Source of the DNA: Burkholderiales bacterium
GTDB taxonomy: Bacteria > Pseudomonadota > Gammaproteobacteria > Burkholderiales > JAHFRG01
Length of the DNA: 64,000 nucleotides
Assembly (NCBI GenBank): GCA_035518095.1
Contig: DATIXX010000028.1
Location: 1 to 64,000 of the forward strand
Direction of reading: 5' to 3'
Each line of letters opens with the position of its first letter. Position 1 is the stretch's first letter. Positions 1 through 7,681 of the stretch are shown piece by piece. Below the pieces are notes generated by a model, which saw nothing but the letters and a program-made list of their open reading frames with translations, was not told the DNA's origin and ran no database searches. A program made the position numbers and the translations under genes.

Positions 1-555
1 ATTGCGCGAAGTTATGCCGAACACGGCGCGGCATGCCTATCGGTGCTCACCGACCAGGAGTTTTTCAGTGGGGATGATGAATACCTGAGACAGGCGCGAG
101 CCGCGTGCACGCTTCCGGTTTTACGCAAGGATTTTACGCTCGATGCGTACCAGGTGTATCAAGCACGGGCAATCGGGTCCGATTGCTTGCTGCTCATCGT
201 GGCGTTGCTGGATTTAGCGCGCATGAAGGAACTGGAAACACTGGCGCACAGTCTGGGCATGGCCGTTCTGGTTGAAGCGCATGATGCCAGAGAACTGGAG
301 TTCGCGCTTCAGCTCAAAACCCCGCTGGTCGGCATTAATAACCGTGATTTGCGCACATTTGAAACCAATCTAGATACAACTTTAAGACTTATTAAACTGA
401 TTCCGGAGGGGCGCATCGCGGTTACCGAGAGTGGAATCGTTGAAGCGGAGAATGTGCAGTTGCTGCGCGAAAATGGCGTTCAATGCTTTCTCGTCGGTGA
501 AGTTTTGATGCGTGCGGTGGACCCCGGCGCTGAACTGGCCAGGATTTTTGCTTGA
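1..555 (+). CDS. trpC: Indole-3-glycerol-phosphate synthase, 3' part (5' end outside window)
   Basis: The reading frame is open from base 1 and ends with TGA at 553-555, giving the last 184 residues; the family is about 260 residues, so roughly the first 75 are outside the window. TrpC closes the indole ring of indole-3-glycerol phosphate in tryptophan synthesis, in the cytoplasm. Visible TIM-barrel signatures in order are [16 protein letters not shown] (with the catalytic lysine), [20 protein letters not shown] and [12 protein letters not shown] at 43 is only an internal codon. Other trp genes, if linked, must lie to the left. The identification is firm; only the 5' end is missing. Confidence 0.95.
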   Translation: MARSYAEHGAACLSVLTDQEFFSGDDEYLRQARAACTLPVLRKDFTLDAYQVYQARAIGSDCLLLIVALLDLARMKELETLAHSLGMAVLVEAHDARELEFALQLKTPLVGINNRDLRTFETNLDTTLRLIKLIPEGRIAVTESGIVEAENVQLLRENGVQCFLVGEVLMRAVDPGAELARIFA

Positions 556-974
556 ACGCAGCCTAGCGCACGCTGCAAATGTCACTTGGTACTTGGGGTA
601 CTCCAGGCTTTTTTGTTGGAGCGCGAAGCCGGAAACGGTGAATTCTGCGCCCATAACACGAGTCTCGATCGTCAAATTCCTGTAATAAAGAGCCTTTAGG
701 ATCTGTTAAAGGCCATTCAAAATTTGCAGGCGGTCGAGCATAATCAATCGGTATATCTTTGCATATAGCGCAAATTTTGCTCAATCTCACGACGTAGCTC
801 CAGTCAGGCAGTTCATCATTTATCAGTCCTGGCTTCGATTGCACGATCAAAGCCCGAAAAAATGAGGTTTGTAATTTGTAAGCTAACTGAAAGTATTGTA
901 ACGACAATTAAACGAAGTGTTTCTTTTTTACAACACTCACCAGAAGATGTTACCTTGGTTCTTGACATTTTGGC
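556..974. other. Long non-coding stretch between trpC and the porin promoter
   Basis: No confident gene is visible in these 419 bases. The DNA is more AT-rich than its flanks. On the minus strand a frame stays open from 907 to 563 (114 codons). It contains protein-like stretches such as DYARPPANFEWPLTDPKG, but it has no convincing ribosome binding site and I recognise no family. It may be a decayed gene remnant or chance. No poly-T terminator was found after trpC; only a short GCAGC/GCTGC inverted repeat follows the stop. Confidence 0.3.
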
Positions 975-1002
975 TTTACCTGTAGGAGTATTACTTTGTA
1001 AT
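975..1002 (+). promoter_or_regulatory. Candidate sigma-70 promoter of the porin gene
   Basis: A -35 box TTTACC (975-980) and a -10 box TGTAAT (997-1002) are separated by 16 bp. Transcription would start near 1009 and give a leader of about 66 nt before the porin ATG. A second -35-like TTGACA at 962-967 has no -10 at good spacing. Confidence 0.45.
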
Positions 1003-1074
1003 TTCTCTTTTTGCGACATGTTTCCGTCCCGCTCAAATTTTAAGCCAGAAAAAAATTCTTCGAGGAGGAACCCA

Positions 1075-2391
1075 ATGAAAAAGACCCTGCTTTACTTTAC
1101 GGCTGCTTCCGCATTGGTATTGATTTCGGGCGCAGCACTCGCAGACAGTGGTAATGTCGAGATTTACGGCACGTTGAACGCCGACTTCGAGAATATGAAA
1201 GCGACCGGTGGAAATCAGATTGTGGCTTTTCCAGCGGTACCCGGTGTAACTTTTGTCGGGGTGGCGAATCCGGTAGGCGCTGCCCAGCCCTCCAGGAACA
1301 AAGTGACTTCGAACTCTTCAAATGTTGGTTTCAGGGGGTATGAAGATTTGGGGCTGGGGTTGCAGGCATGGTTCCAGGTCGAGTCTCAAGCCAACATCGA
1401 TTCGGGTTCAACGTTCTGGTCTTCGCGCAACACGGCGATAGGTCTTAAGAGCAATAAACTCGGGACGATCTTTTATGGGCAATGGGACCTTCCGGCTAAA
1501 TACTATGCGAATTCAATCGATGCGTGGTGGGCAACTTCGGATGCCGCAAGCAATGCAATTCTGGGCACACCCGGTTTTAACGTAGCCACTACAACGCAAG
1601 GCGGCCGTGCAGGTGGCGTTGGCCCGGCGGGTGCCCCTAACGCAGCAGACGCTTCATTCGACCGCAGGCAAGGCAACAGCGTGCAATATTGGACTCCTGA
1701 CATTTTTGGCTTCACTGCCAGGCTCGCCTATTCCGCGAATGAGCAGCGAGCGGCTGAACCTTCAACTGCTGCGAACCCGAATATTAACCCCACCATTTAT
1801 GGGCTGGGTCTACAGTACCAGCTCAAAGGGTTGCGCGTAATGTACACGTTTGAACAGCACCGCGATTACTTCGGGCTCTCCGCGATAGCCGGTGCAACCG
1901 CGTTACCAACCAATGGCACCGACACGACGTCGCGGGACAATGAAAATAAGGCCATAGTCAGCTACAAGTTTGCTTGGGAGCACTTTGGCAGCACGACACT
2001 AAGTGGCGCATGGGAAAGACTGTCTTACAACAACAGTGACAGCGTGGCGGCCCACGTGAATCATTTTGGCCGCGATGCAATTTACGTCACGTTACTGCAT
2101 GAGATAGGCCCGTGGACCCTGCGCGGAGGCGTCGGTGATGCGCATAGCGGCAGTTGCACGTTAGCCGGCGGGGCCGGGTGTTCGGCAGGCGATACCGGGG
2201 CGCTGAATTTCACCTTTGGTGGCAGCTACGACTTCAGCAAGCGCACCCAAGTGTACTTGTTTTATGCCCGCATGAACAACGGGACCTACGCGGATTATGC
2301 ATTGGGTAACGGCAATACGCCGACCAGCACCGCTGTTCCGGGTGGTTCGCATATTCAATCGATCGCGCTGGGAATGCGGCATTCGTTCTAA
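1075..2391 (+). CDS. Outer-membrane general porin
   Basis: This 438-residue protein is a trimeric beta-barrel porin of the betaproteobacterial Gram-negative porin family, forming diffusion channels in the outer membrane. Residues 1-23 are a classical signal peptide beginning MKKTLLYFTAASALVLISG and ending GAALA. The mature protein starts DSGNVEIYGTLNADF, typical of the first porin strand, and the chain ends GMRHSF with the C-terminal phenylalanine needed for BAM assembly. The frame is open further upstream, but ATG 1075 is chosen because GAGGAGG lies just before it and the signal peptide begins there. An own promoter and a strong terminator make it a single-gene unit. Two cysteines around residue 360-370 (SCTLAGGAGC) may form a loop disulfide. 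Substrate specificity cannot be read from the sequence. Confidence 0.9.
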   Translation: MKKTLLYFTAASALVLISGAALADSGNVEIYGTLNADFENMKATGGNQIVAFPAVPGVTFVGVANPVGAAQPSRNKVTSNSSNVGFRGYEDLGLGLQAWFQVESQANIDSGSTFWSSRNTAIGLKSNKLGTIFYGQWDLPAKYYANSIDAWWATSDAASNAILGTPGFNVATTTQGGRAGGVGPAGAPNAADASFDRRQGNSVQYWTPDIFGFTARLAYSANEQRAAEPSTAANPNINPTIYGLGLQYQLKGLRVMYTFEQHRDYFGLSAIAGATALPTNGTDTTSRDNENKAIVSYKFAWEHFGSTTLSGAWERLSYNNSDSVAAHVNHFGRDAIYVTLLHEIGPWTLRGGVGDAHSGSCTLAGGAGCSAGDTGALNFTFGGSYDFSKRTQVYLFYARMNNGTYADYALGNGNTPTSTAVPGGSHIQSIALGMRHSF

Positions 2392-2416
2392 TAAAAAAGA
2401 TTTAGGCAATTATCTG

Positions 2417-2443
2417 CGGGCGCTGCGGCGCCCGTTTTTATTT
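2417..2443 (+). terminator. Rho-independent terminator of the porin gene
   Basis: A perfect 7-bp GC stem, CGGGCGC (2417-2423) and GCGCCCG (2428-2434), encloses a TGCG loop. TTTTTATTT follows directly. It starts 25 bp after the porin stop. Confidence 0.9.
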
Positions 2444-2469
2444 CCTGCGCAAGGAGGTATGCTGGCGGG

Positions 2470-3744
2470 ATGAGGCCAGATGATTTACCATCCCAAGCGC
2501 TGCTTCAGCTCGCGGACCGCTGCGTCGCCTGCGGATTGTGCCTGCCGCATTGCCCAACCTACCGAAAGACGCTTTCAGAAGCGGATTCACCTCGCGGTCG
2601 CATTCAGCTCATGAAAGGCGTTCTTGAAGCGCGCATTCCGCTGAATGAGCGCTTTATCGAGCACATCGATTTATGCTTGACGTGCCGCGCCTGCGAAAAC
2701 ATCTGCCCCAACAGTGTTGCCTATGGCGAGTTGGTTGACAGTGTGCGCGTTGCCATCGAAGCTGCTCGGCCTCGCGGCGGGATCGGAAAAATCCTGCTCA
2801 AGTTGGCGTGGGGCGGGCTGATCGCTAAACCGTCCCGTCTGCAAAAGCTTGCGCCGCTTTTGCGCTTTTATCAGCGCAGCCCAGTGCAGCGGTTAGTGCG
2901 GCGCTTCAATTTGCTGCGCTGGATCGGGCTTGGTGAATTTGAGCGGCATTTGCCGCCGATTTCCGGCAATTTCAACTGGCGTGAAGTCTATCCCGCAAGC
3001 GTGACAGTCCGTGGCGAAGTGGTACTGTTTCTGGGTTGTATCGCGCGAATTACCGACGATACTACGCTCAAAGCCGCAATTTTCGTTTTGAACCGCTTGG
3101 GATACACCGTGCGCGTGCCCAAAAATCAAGCCTGTTGCGGCGCTATACACCTGCACTCAGGCGCGGCTTCCGCAGCACGGCAATTGGCTGCGCAAAACCT
3201 CAAGGCGCTTGGCTCACCCGGGTCGGACGCGATCATCAGCACTGCCTCGGGCTGTGGCGCGATGCTGGCTGAGTATCATCTGATACTGGGCAAAGAGGCT
3301 GAAACCTTTACTGCGAAAGTTGCTGATGTTGCCGCATTTCTCGAGGTAGCCAAGGGTTGGGACGACGTCGCGGTTGCGCCGCTTGCTGAGAAAATCGCAG
3401 TGCATGACCCCTGCACCTTGCGCAATGTCATGCGCAAAGAGAAAGCACCTCATGTCTTGCTGCAGCGTATACCGCAAGCGCGGGTCGAGGCACTTGCGGG
3501 CAATGACCAATGCTGCGGAGCTGCCGGCAGTTATTTTCTTTCCCAACCGCAAATGGCGCAAGTTTTGTTGGATGATAAAATCAGTGCGATGCGGGATACG
3601 GGCGCCAATTGGCTTGCCACGTCCAACGTAGGCTGCGCCATGCATTTTGCCGAAGCGTTGGGCAAAGAAAGGCTGAACGCGAAGATCGCGCACCCGGTAA
3701 CTATTGTTGCGCGACAAATGGGATTCAAAGACGATGACGCTTGA
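2470..3744 (+). CDS. glcF: Glycolate oxidase iron-sulfur subunit GlcF
   Basis: The 424-residue protein has two ferredoxin-type 4Fe-4S motifs near the N-terminus, [15 protein letters not shown] (Cys 18, 21, 24, 28) and [13 protein letters not shown] (Cys 69, 72, 75, 79). Two cysteine-rich CCG domains follow, ending in [11 protein letters not shown] and [11 protein letters not shown]. This is the GlcF layout. GlcF passes electrons from the FAD subunit GlcD to the respiratory quinone pool while glycolate or a related 2-hydroxy acid is oxidised. AAGGAGG at 2451-2457 precedes ATG 2470 with 12-nt spacing. It overlaps coq7 by 11 bp, so the two are probably co-transcribed. A GlcD-type gene lies 13 kb away at 16562-17929 on the other strand, and no glcE is present in the window. 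Confidence 0.9.
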   Translation: MRPDDLPSQALLQLADRCVACGLCLPHCPTYRKTLSEADSPRGRIQLMKGVLEARIPLNERFIEHIDLCLTCRACENICPNSVAYGELVDSVRVAIEAARPRGGIGKILLKLAWGGLIAKPSRLQKLAPLLRFYQRSPVQRLVRRFNLLRWIGLGEFERHLPPISGNFNWREVYPASVTVRGEVVLFLGCIARITDDTTLKAAIFVLNRLGYTVRVPKNQACCGAIHLHSGAASAARQLAAQNLKALGSPGSDAIISTASGCGAMLAEYHLILGKEAETFTAKVADVAAFLEVAKGWDDVAVAPLAEKIAVHDPCTLRNVMRKEKAPHVLLQRIPQARVEALAGNDQCCGAAGSYFLSQPQMAQVLLDDKISAMRDTGANWLATSNVGCAMHFAEALGKERLNAKIAHPVTIVARQMGFKDDDA

Positions 3745-4357
3745 TGATTTGATAATTCAGTTCGACAAGGCCCTGCGCACATTGGCGGTGACCGCACAAA
3801 GCGCGCGCCCCATGCCGGGGGAAAATCTTGAGGAAGCAGAGCTCAGCGACGCCGAAACCCGTTTCTCAGCAGCATTGATGCGCGTCAATCACAGTGGCGA
3901 GATTTGCGCACAGGCGCTGTACGAAGGACAGGCGCTTACTGCGCGCAACCTGACGCTGCAGCAAGCGCTGAGAAAAGCGGCAACCGAAGAAACCGAGCAC
4001 TTGGCCTGGACCGAACGTCGCATTGAGGAACTGGGCGGGCGCAAGAGTCTTTTAAACCCATTGTGGTACTGCGGCTCGTTTGCTTTGGGTGGGCTCGCTG
4101 GGCTGCTGGGCGACCAATGGAACCTGGGCTTTCTTGCGGAAACGGAACGTCAGGTGGAACGGCATCTCGAAAAGCACCTGCGGCAATTGCCGCCACTGGA
4201 TTATAAAAGCAGGGCAATCCTTGAACAGATGAAAAGCGATGAAGCGAGTCACGCCACTACCGCCGTCTCGTACGGCGCTGCTGAACTGCCCCGGCCTCTG
4301 AAGTTGGCGATGCGTCTCGTGTCCAGGGTAATGACCAAAACTGCGTTCCGGTTTTGA
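3734..4357 (+). CDS. coq7: 5-demethoxyubiquinone hydroxylase Coq7
   Basis: This 207-residue protein belongs to the Coq7/UbiF-replacing di-iron hydroxylases. They add the last ring hydroxyl in ubiquinone synthesis at the inner membrane. The di-iron ligands lie in [15 protein letters not shown] (Glu 56), [18 protein letters not shown] (Glu 86, His 89) and the late DEASHATTA motif. A hydrophobic stretch rich in Gly and Leu near residues 110-125 fits membrane association. ATG 3734 lies inside the end of glcF (11-bp overlap), which implies translational coupling. An in-frame start further upstream would lie deeper inside glcF and precede the conserved N-terminus. Oxygen-dependent Coq7 indicates an aerobic or microaerobic lifestyle. 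Confidence 0.93.
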   Translation: MTLDDLIIQFDKALRTLAVTAQSARPMPGENLEEAELSDAETRFSAALMRVNHSGEICAQALYEGQALTARNLTLQQALRKAATEETEHLAWTERRIEELGGRKSLLNPLWYCGSFALGGLAGLLGDQWNLGFLAETERQVERHLEKHLRQLPPLDYKSRAILEQMKSDEASHATTAVSYGAAELPRPLKLAMRLVSRVMTKTAFRF

Positions 4358-4376
4358 ATTTATTCTTCGTTCGAGG

Positions 4377-5030
4377 CTATTTCGGGCCGGGGTTTGCTTC
4401 GCGGATAAGCAAGCCCGTGGTGGAAACAAGCAATTGCAGCTTGGCGGGCTGTGTTACGGGCACGAAAGTCGCCGAGCCGTACTCTGCGTCGAAAAGCGGT
4501 GCAAGAAACGCGTAACGTTGCCTCAAGCCAAAAAGATCCACCGGCTTTTCCTCGCTCAACGAGTAAACGGTCCGAACGGCCGCGCGTTCCTGCTCAATGG
4601 CGCGGTAGCGCCCCGCCACGCGGTCGAGTTCAAAAACGGTATGCAAGCCCAGCAGATTACCTAGCGGTTTCCACTTGAGTATATGCGCGTCGACGTAGAT
4701 CTCGTCGCCGGCGAGCGAAAAAACCGCTTTGCGGCCATCGGGGAAACGAAAGGCCGCCTCAAACCGCTGCGGGCCTGTGGGGCGCACCGATATTTGCGCA
4801 GCAAGCTCCTCGCGTGTAAGCGCGCGATAGCCCTGCATGCCGAGCGCGATCGTGCCGATGAGTGCGCCGAGCGCTAGGAAAAGCAAGCCGCTCAGTGTGC
4901 GCAAAGCGAACCGCAGCGGGCGAGCCCTGGACAACGCGACCAGCGCAGCAATGATCGAAATTGCGCCGAGCGCCCCGAGAACAACGGCAAAGATGAAAAA
5001 CGACGAAGATGCCAGAATCGATGACATCAT
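4377..5030 (-). CDS. Membrane-anchored protein of unknown function
   Basis: The 217-residue product starts with two predicted transmembrane segments, about residues 8-32 and 42-66. A soluble domain of about 150 residues follows, probably periplasmic, containing FRFPDGRKAVFSLAGDEIYV and a basic/acidic C-terminal half. I do not recognise a characterised family; similar proteins in related genomes are usually left as hypothetical or loosely called efflux-related, which nothing here supports. It is the last gene of a leftward run after the YdcF-like and OsmC genes and is convergent with coq7 (19 bp between stops). Confidence 0.7.
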   Translation of the reverse strand: MMSSILASSSFFIFAVVLGALGAISIIAALVALSRARPLRFALRTLSGLLFLALGALIGTIALGMQGYRALTREELAAQISVRPTGPQRFEAAFRFPDGRKAVFSLAGDEIYVDAHILKWKPLGNLLGLHTVFELDRVAGRYRAIEQERAAVRTVYSLSEEKPVDLFGLRQRYAFLAPLFDAEYGSATFVPVTQPAKLQLLVSTTGLLIREANPGPK

Positions 5031-5074
5031 TGCTTAACCAGAACGCGCGGCGTCCAAAGAATGAATTTTGTCTA

Positions 5075-5494
5075 TCAGCCGGTTTCCACGATTTCATAAT
5101 CGTGAGTGATTTTGGCCGTTTTCCCCAGCATGATCGAGGCCGAGCAATATTTTTCCGCCGAGAGGTGAATGGCCTGTTGCACCCGCTGCGGGTTAAGGCT
5201 CTTGCCGCTTACGATGAAATGAAATTGGATTCGGGTAAATACCTTCGGGTCCTGCGCCGCACGCTCGGCATCAATTTCGACTACGCAGTCGCTGACTGAC
5301 TGGCCGCTCTTTTTGAGTATGAATACCACATCGTAGGCGGTACAGCCGCCGGTTCCGAGCAATACTGTTTCCATGGGGCGCGGACCCAGATTGCGCCCCC
5401 CTCCTTCTGGCGCTCCGTCCATTAGGATGGCATGGCCGCTTTCCGACTCCCCGAGGAAACTCACTTGCTCAACCCATTTGATTCGCGCTTTCAT
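5075..5494 (-). CDS. OsmC family protein (YhfA-like)
   Basis: This 139-residue protein matches OsmC-like peroxidase folds. Two conserved redox cysteines are visible: Cys 51 in GTGGCTAYDVV and Cys 117 in LSAEKYCSASIM. OsmC/Ohr proteins reduce organic hydroperoxides with these cysteines, but the YhfA branch that this resembles (helix pattern VVFILKKSG after the first Cys) has no proven substrate. It is cytoplasmic, with no signal peptide. It lies between the YdcF-like gene upstream and a membrane protein downstream on the same strand, with gaps of 29 and 44 bp. Confidence 0.88.
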   Translation of the reverse strand: MKARIKWVEQVSFLGESESGHAILMDGAPEGGGRNLGPRPMETVLLGTGGCTAYDVVFILKKSGQSVSDCVVEIDAERAAQDPKVFTRIQFHFIVSGKSLNPQRVQQAIHLSAEKYCSASIMLGKTAKITHDYEIVETG

Positions 5495-5523
5495 GCGGCT
5501 CCCCTCAAATGCCTGTCTCGCGA

Positions 5524-6294
5524 TTATCTCATGAACTTTTTAACAGAGATCCTGATTTGGTACCAAAGCAATCCAACGACTTCATGGATGAACAGATAGC
5601 CCTCAAACAGCCCTTGCGGGTTAGGCACGTAAAGTTGCAGCGGATCCGGACCCAGCGTGGTGTAGCCAGTGGCCGCAGGTACGACGTCGAACCCGGCGGC
5701 TTTAAAGACAAGTTCGGCGCGGCGCATATGCCATGCGTGAGTCACCAGATAAATACGGCTGATTCCGGCAGGCTTGAGAATGCTGCGGCAATCTAATGCG
5801 CTTTCGAACGTGGTTTCGGACGCTGGCTCTTCCCACGTAACCGGAACGCCGAATTCATTTTCCAGCACAGATTTCATTTGAGCCGCCTCGGAAACGATAC
5901 TGCCTTGCGCTTTGCCACCGGAAACAAGGACGGGTTTTGCGGTCACCCGATACAGGCGTGCGGCGTAACGCAAGCGTTCCAGCGCCAGACGATTTACCGT
6001 ATCCGATCCGTAATCCGGCGCATGAAAATAGGTTCCGGCTCCAAGTACAACGATGGCCTGCGCCATATCCCGCGTACCAGACGGGTGCAACGGGGGAGTT
6101 TCGAGCACATTTAACCCCCGAGCTGTAAAAAAAGGCGTGGATAGCAAATAAAGCAATAGCAACGACAATGCCATGAGTAGCTTGCCGACTCGCGGCGAAT
6201 TTTTTAGCAATAGCAAGCCTGCTGTGCCGAGCAGCAATGCGTTCAATGGAGGCAGCAAGAAAATAGCTAATAATTTGGAGCCAGACCAGTCCAC
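5524..6294 (-). CDS. YdcF/ElyC-like DUF218 envelope protein
   Basis: The 256-residue protein has two N-terminal membrane segments (about residues 10-28 and 36-56). A periplasmic DUF218 domain follows with AIVVLGAGTYFHAPDYGS, the LVSGGKAQG loop, ASETTFESAL and YLVTHAWHMRRA. Members such as ElyC and SanA act in envelope integrity and peptidoglycan or enterobacterial common antigen lipid-carrier metabolism; the biochemical activity is not settled. The layout of two TMs plus DUF218 resembles ElyC more than the shorter SanA. It is the first gene of a leftward run and diverges from the rplM side. Family assignment is good, specific function open. Confidence 0.85.
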   Translation of the reverse strand: MDWSGSKLLAIFLLPPLNALLLGTAGLLLLKNSPRVGKLLMALSLLLLYLLSTPFFTARGLNVLETPPLHPSGTRDMAQAIVVLGAGTYFHAPDYGSDTVNRLALERLRYAARLYRVTAKPVLVSGGKAQGSIVSEAAQMKSVLENEFGVPVTWEEPASETTFESALDCRSILKPAGISRIYLVTHAWHMRRAELVFKAAGFDVVPAATGYTTLGPDPLQLYVPNPQGLFEGYLFIHEVVGLLWYQIRISVKKFMR

Positions 6295-6368
6295 GATAGC
6301 GTAACCATATGTTTATAAGCTGTAATAATTGATTTATGACGAAGTTTAATTGCGTTGCACAAAAAAAC

Positions 6369-6397
6369 TTGTGGAAATCGCAAAAAAAGAGGAAAAT
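6369..6397 (+). promoter_or_regulatory. Weak candidate promoter of the sRNA at 6402
   Basis: TTGTGG (6369-6374) and GAAAAT (6392-6397) are separated by 17 bp. This would place the transcription start at about 6404, at the foot of the first hairpin. The matches to consensus are only 3/6 and 4/6. Confidence 0.3.
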
Positions 6398-6401
6398 GCT
6401 T

Positions 6402-6498
6402 ATACGTAAGTCGTCTTCCTAGGCACTTACGTGTTGTCTCTTCCATCCTCCTCCTTTGATGGAACTAAAGCGCAGTCCTCGTGATTGCGCTTTTTTTT
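6402..6498 (+). ncRNA. Candidate small RNA with anti-Shine-Dalgarno hairpin loop
   Basis: Three consecutive hairpins are visible. Hairpin 1 has perfect arms ACGTAAGT (6404-6411) and ACTTACGT (6425-6432), extendable by two pairs to 6402/6434, with a pyrimidine-rich loop containing TCTTCCT. Hairpin 2 has arms TTCCATC (6441-6447) and GATGGAA (6458-6464) around the loop CTCCTCCTTT, which includes CCTCCTTT, the sequence of the 16S rRNA 3' end that pairs with ribosome binding sites. Hairpin 3 is a terminator, AAAGCGCA (6467-6474) and TGCGCTTT (6486-6493), with a run of eight T from 6491. The layout resembles the CU-rich-loop 'cuckoo' RNAs of alphaproteobacteria; that link is an analogy, not homology. 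A spurious 8-codon frame (MLIRKSSS) starts at 6396. An attenuator ahead of rplM is the main alternative. Confidence 0.55.
6467..6498 (+). terminator. Rho-independent terminator closing the sRNA candidate
   Basis: Eight-base arms AAAGCGCA and TGCGCTTT enclose an 11-nt loop and end in eight T residues. No + strand protein gene lies upstream that it could serve. This is the main reason to propose a separate transcript. Confidence 0.8.
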
Positions 6499-6660
6499 GC
6501 CCTTTATCGGTGAAGCTTCGTTGTCCTACGAATGGACAAGGTCGAGCGGAAGCTGTGTTGGTGCGGCGCAATAGAGCCTTCCTGATAATGCTTTCTTGCT
6601 GCTGAGCTTTGAATGGCTGATTTGCCCGCTTGGTATTATCAGCTCGATCCTTTTCGCTGT

Positions 6661-6689
6661 TTGACGCGGTCCTCAATCTAGCATAAAAT
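6661..6689 (+). promoter_or_regulatory. Strong promoter of rplM-rpsI
   Basis: TTGACG (6661-6666) and TAAAAT (6684-6689) are separated by exactly 17 bp, each box matching consensus at 5 of 6 positions. Transcription would start near 6696, about 35 nt before the rplM ATG. Confidence 0.8.
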
Positions 6690-6730
6690 GCGCGACTTTC
6701 TCTGGCTTATCAATCAACCGGGCTTGCATC

Positions 6731-7159
6731 ATGAATACATTTTCGGCCAAACCGCTTGAAGTCAAACGCGGTTGGTACCTGGTAGATGCAAACGGCAAAG
6801 TGTTGGGTCGACTCGCGAGTGAAATTGCGCGCCGTTTACGTGGCAAACACAAACCCGAGTACACGCCCAATGTAGATACCGGCGATTATATTGTCGTCAT
6901 TAATGCCGACAAGTTGCGCGTTACGGGTAACAAGGCTGAAGCCAAGGTGTATTACCGCTATAGCGGATATCCGAGCGGGATGTACAGCATTAATTTTGCG
7001 AAGCTTCATGCGCGTTTCCCGCGCAGAGTCCTCGAGCAAGCGGTAAAGGGGATGCTACCCAAAGGACGGCTGGGCTACGCTATGTTGCGCAAACTCAAGG
7101 TGTACAGTGGAACGAGCCACCCGCACGGCCCGCAGCAGCCGCAAAAACTGGAAGTATAA
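6731..7159 (+). CDS. rplM: 50S ribosomal protein L13
   Basis: The 142-residue protein matches L13 over its whole length, with [19 protein letters not shown] near the start, [29 protein letters not shown] and a C-terminal [14 protein letters not shown]13 is an early-assembling large-subunit protein that binds 23S rRNA. It is followed immediately by rpsI, the usual L13-S9 pair. A strong promoter lies at 6661-6689. In E. coli this operon is autoregulated by L13 through its leader; no such element is obvious in the short leader here. Confidence 0.97.
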   Translation: MNTFSAKPLEVKRGWYLVDANGKVLGRLASEIARRLRGKHKPEYTPNVDTGDYIVVINADKLRVTGNKAEAKVYYRYSGYPSGMYSINFAKLHARFPRRVLEQAVKGMLPKGRLGYAMLRKLKVYSGTSHPHGPQQPQKLEV

Positions 7160-7180
7160 TTGATACCAAGGATGCACTCA

Positions 7181-7570
7181 GTGGCAAACTATAATTACGG
7201 CACAGGCAGGCGCAAAAGCGCGGTCGCCAGGGTATTCCTGAAACCGGGCAAGGGTATCATTACTGTCAACGATAAACTGGCGGACGAGTTTTTTTCTCGT
7301 GAGACGGGACGCATGATTGTACGGCAGCCGCTGCAGGTGACGGGTCATATGTCTACTTTTGACATAATGGTGAACGTGCAGGGTGGCGGTGAGTCGGGTC
7401 AGGCGGGAGCGGTGAGACATGGAATTACGCGAGCATTGATTGATTTCGACGGTACCCTGAAGCCCGTCTTAAGCAAAGCAGGATTGGTTACGCGCGATGC
7501 CCGCGAAGTGGAGCGCAAAAAAGTGGGACTGCACAAGGCCCGGCGGCGCAAGCAGTATTCCAAACGCTGA
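7181..7570 (+). CDS. rpsI: 30S ribosomal protein S9
   Basis: This 129-residue protein begins [18 protein letters not shown] and ends [11 protein letters not shown], the S9 signature. Its C-terminal tail reaches the P-site tRNA in the ribosome. The frame is open back to a TTG at 7160 and contains an ATG at 7172. GTG 7181 is chosen because AAGGA at 7168-7172 lies 8 nt before it and because the family starts there (about 130 residues). It lies 21 bp after rplM and is followed by a strong terminator. Confidence 0.95.
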   Translation: MANYNYGTGRRKSAVARVFLKPGKGIITVNDKLADEFFSRETGRMIVRQPLQVTGHMSTFDIMVNVQGGGESGQAGAVRHGITRALIDFDGTLKPVLSKAGLVTRDAREVERKKVGLHKARRRKQYSKR

Positions 7571-7592
7571 TAGATAGAATCTCTCGATTGAT

Positions 7593-7618
7593 AAAAAGCC
7601 GCTGCGAGCGGCTTTTTT
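7593..7618 (+). terminator. Rho-independent terminator of rplM-rpsI
   Basis: Perfect arms AAAAAGCCGCT (7593-7603) and AGCGGCTTTTT (7607-7617) surround a GCG loop and run into T residues. Confidence 0.93.
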
Positions 7619-7681
7619 CATTGCCTAATCTGGCAGGCCTGTTTACCATCATTAGGTCTGCCGCGGGTCGCAAAGGAAATT

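Larger units (their letters stand above)
6295..6730. other. 436-bp intergenic region with sRNA candidate and rplM promoter
   Basis: This gap separates the leftward ydcF-like gene from rplM. It contains the three-hairpin transcript candidate at 6402-6498 and the rplM promoter at 6661-6689. Between them is a hairpin TTGTCC/GGACAA (6521-6526, 6534-6539) and an inverted repeat CTGATAAT/ATTATCAG (6582-6589, 6635-6642). No protein gene is supported here. Confidence 0.6.

Noticed and set aside
2459-2473. Four-codon ATG-CTG-GCG-GGA-TGA frame overlapping the glcF start
   Set aside because: The ATG is only 1 nt from the Shine-Dalgarno sequence, too close to initiate, so a leader peptide is unlikely.
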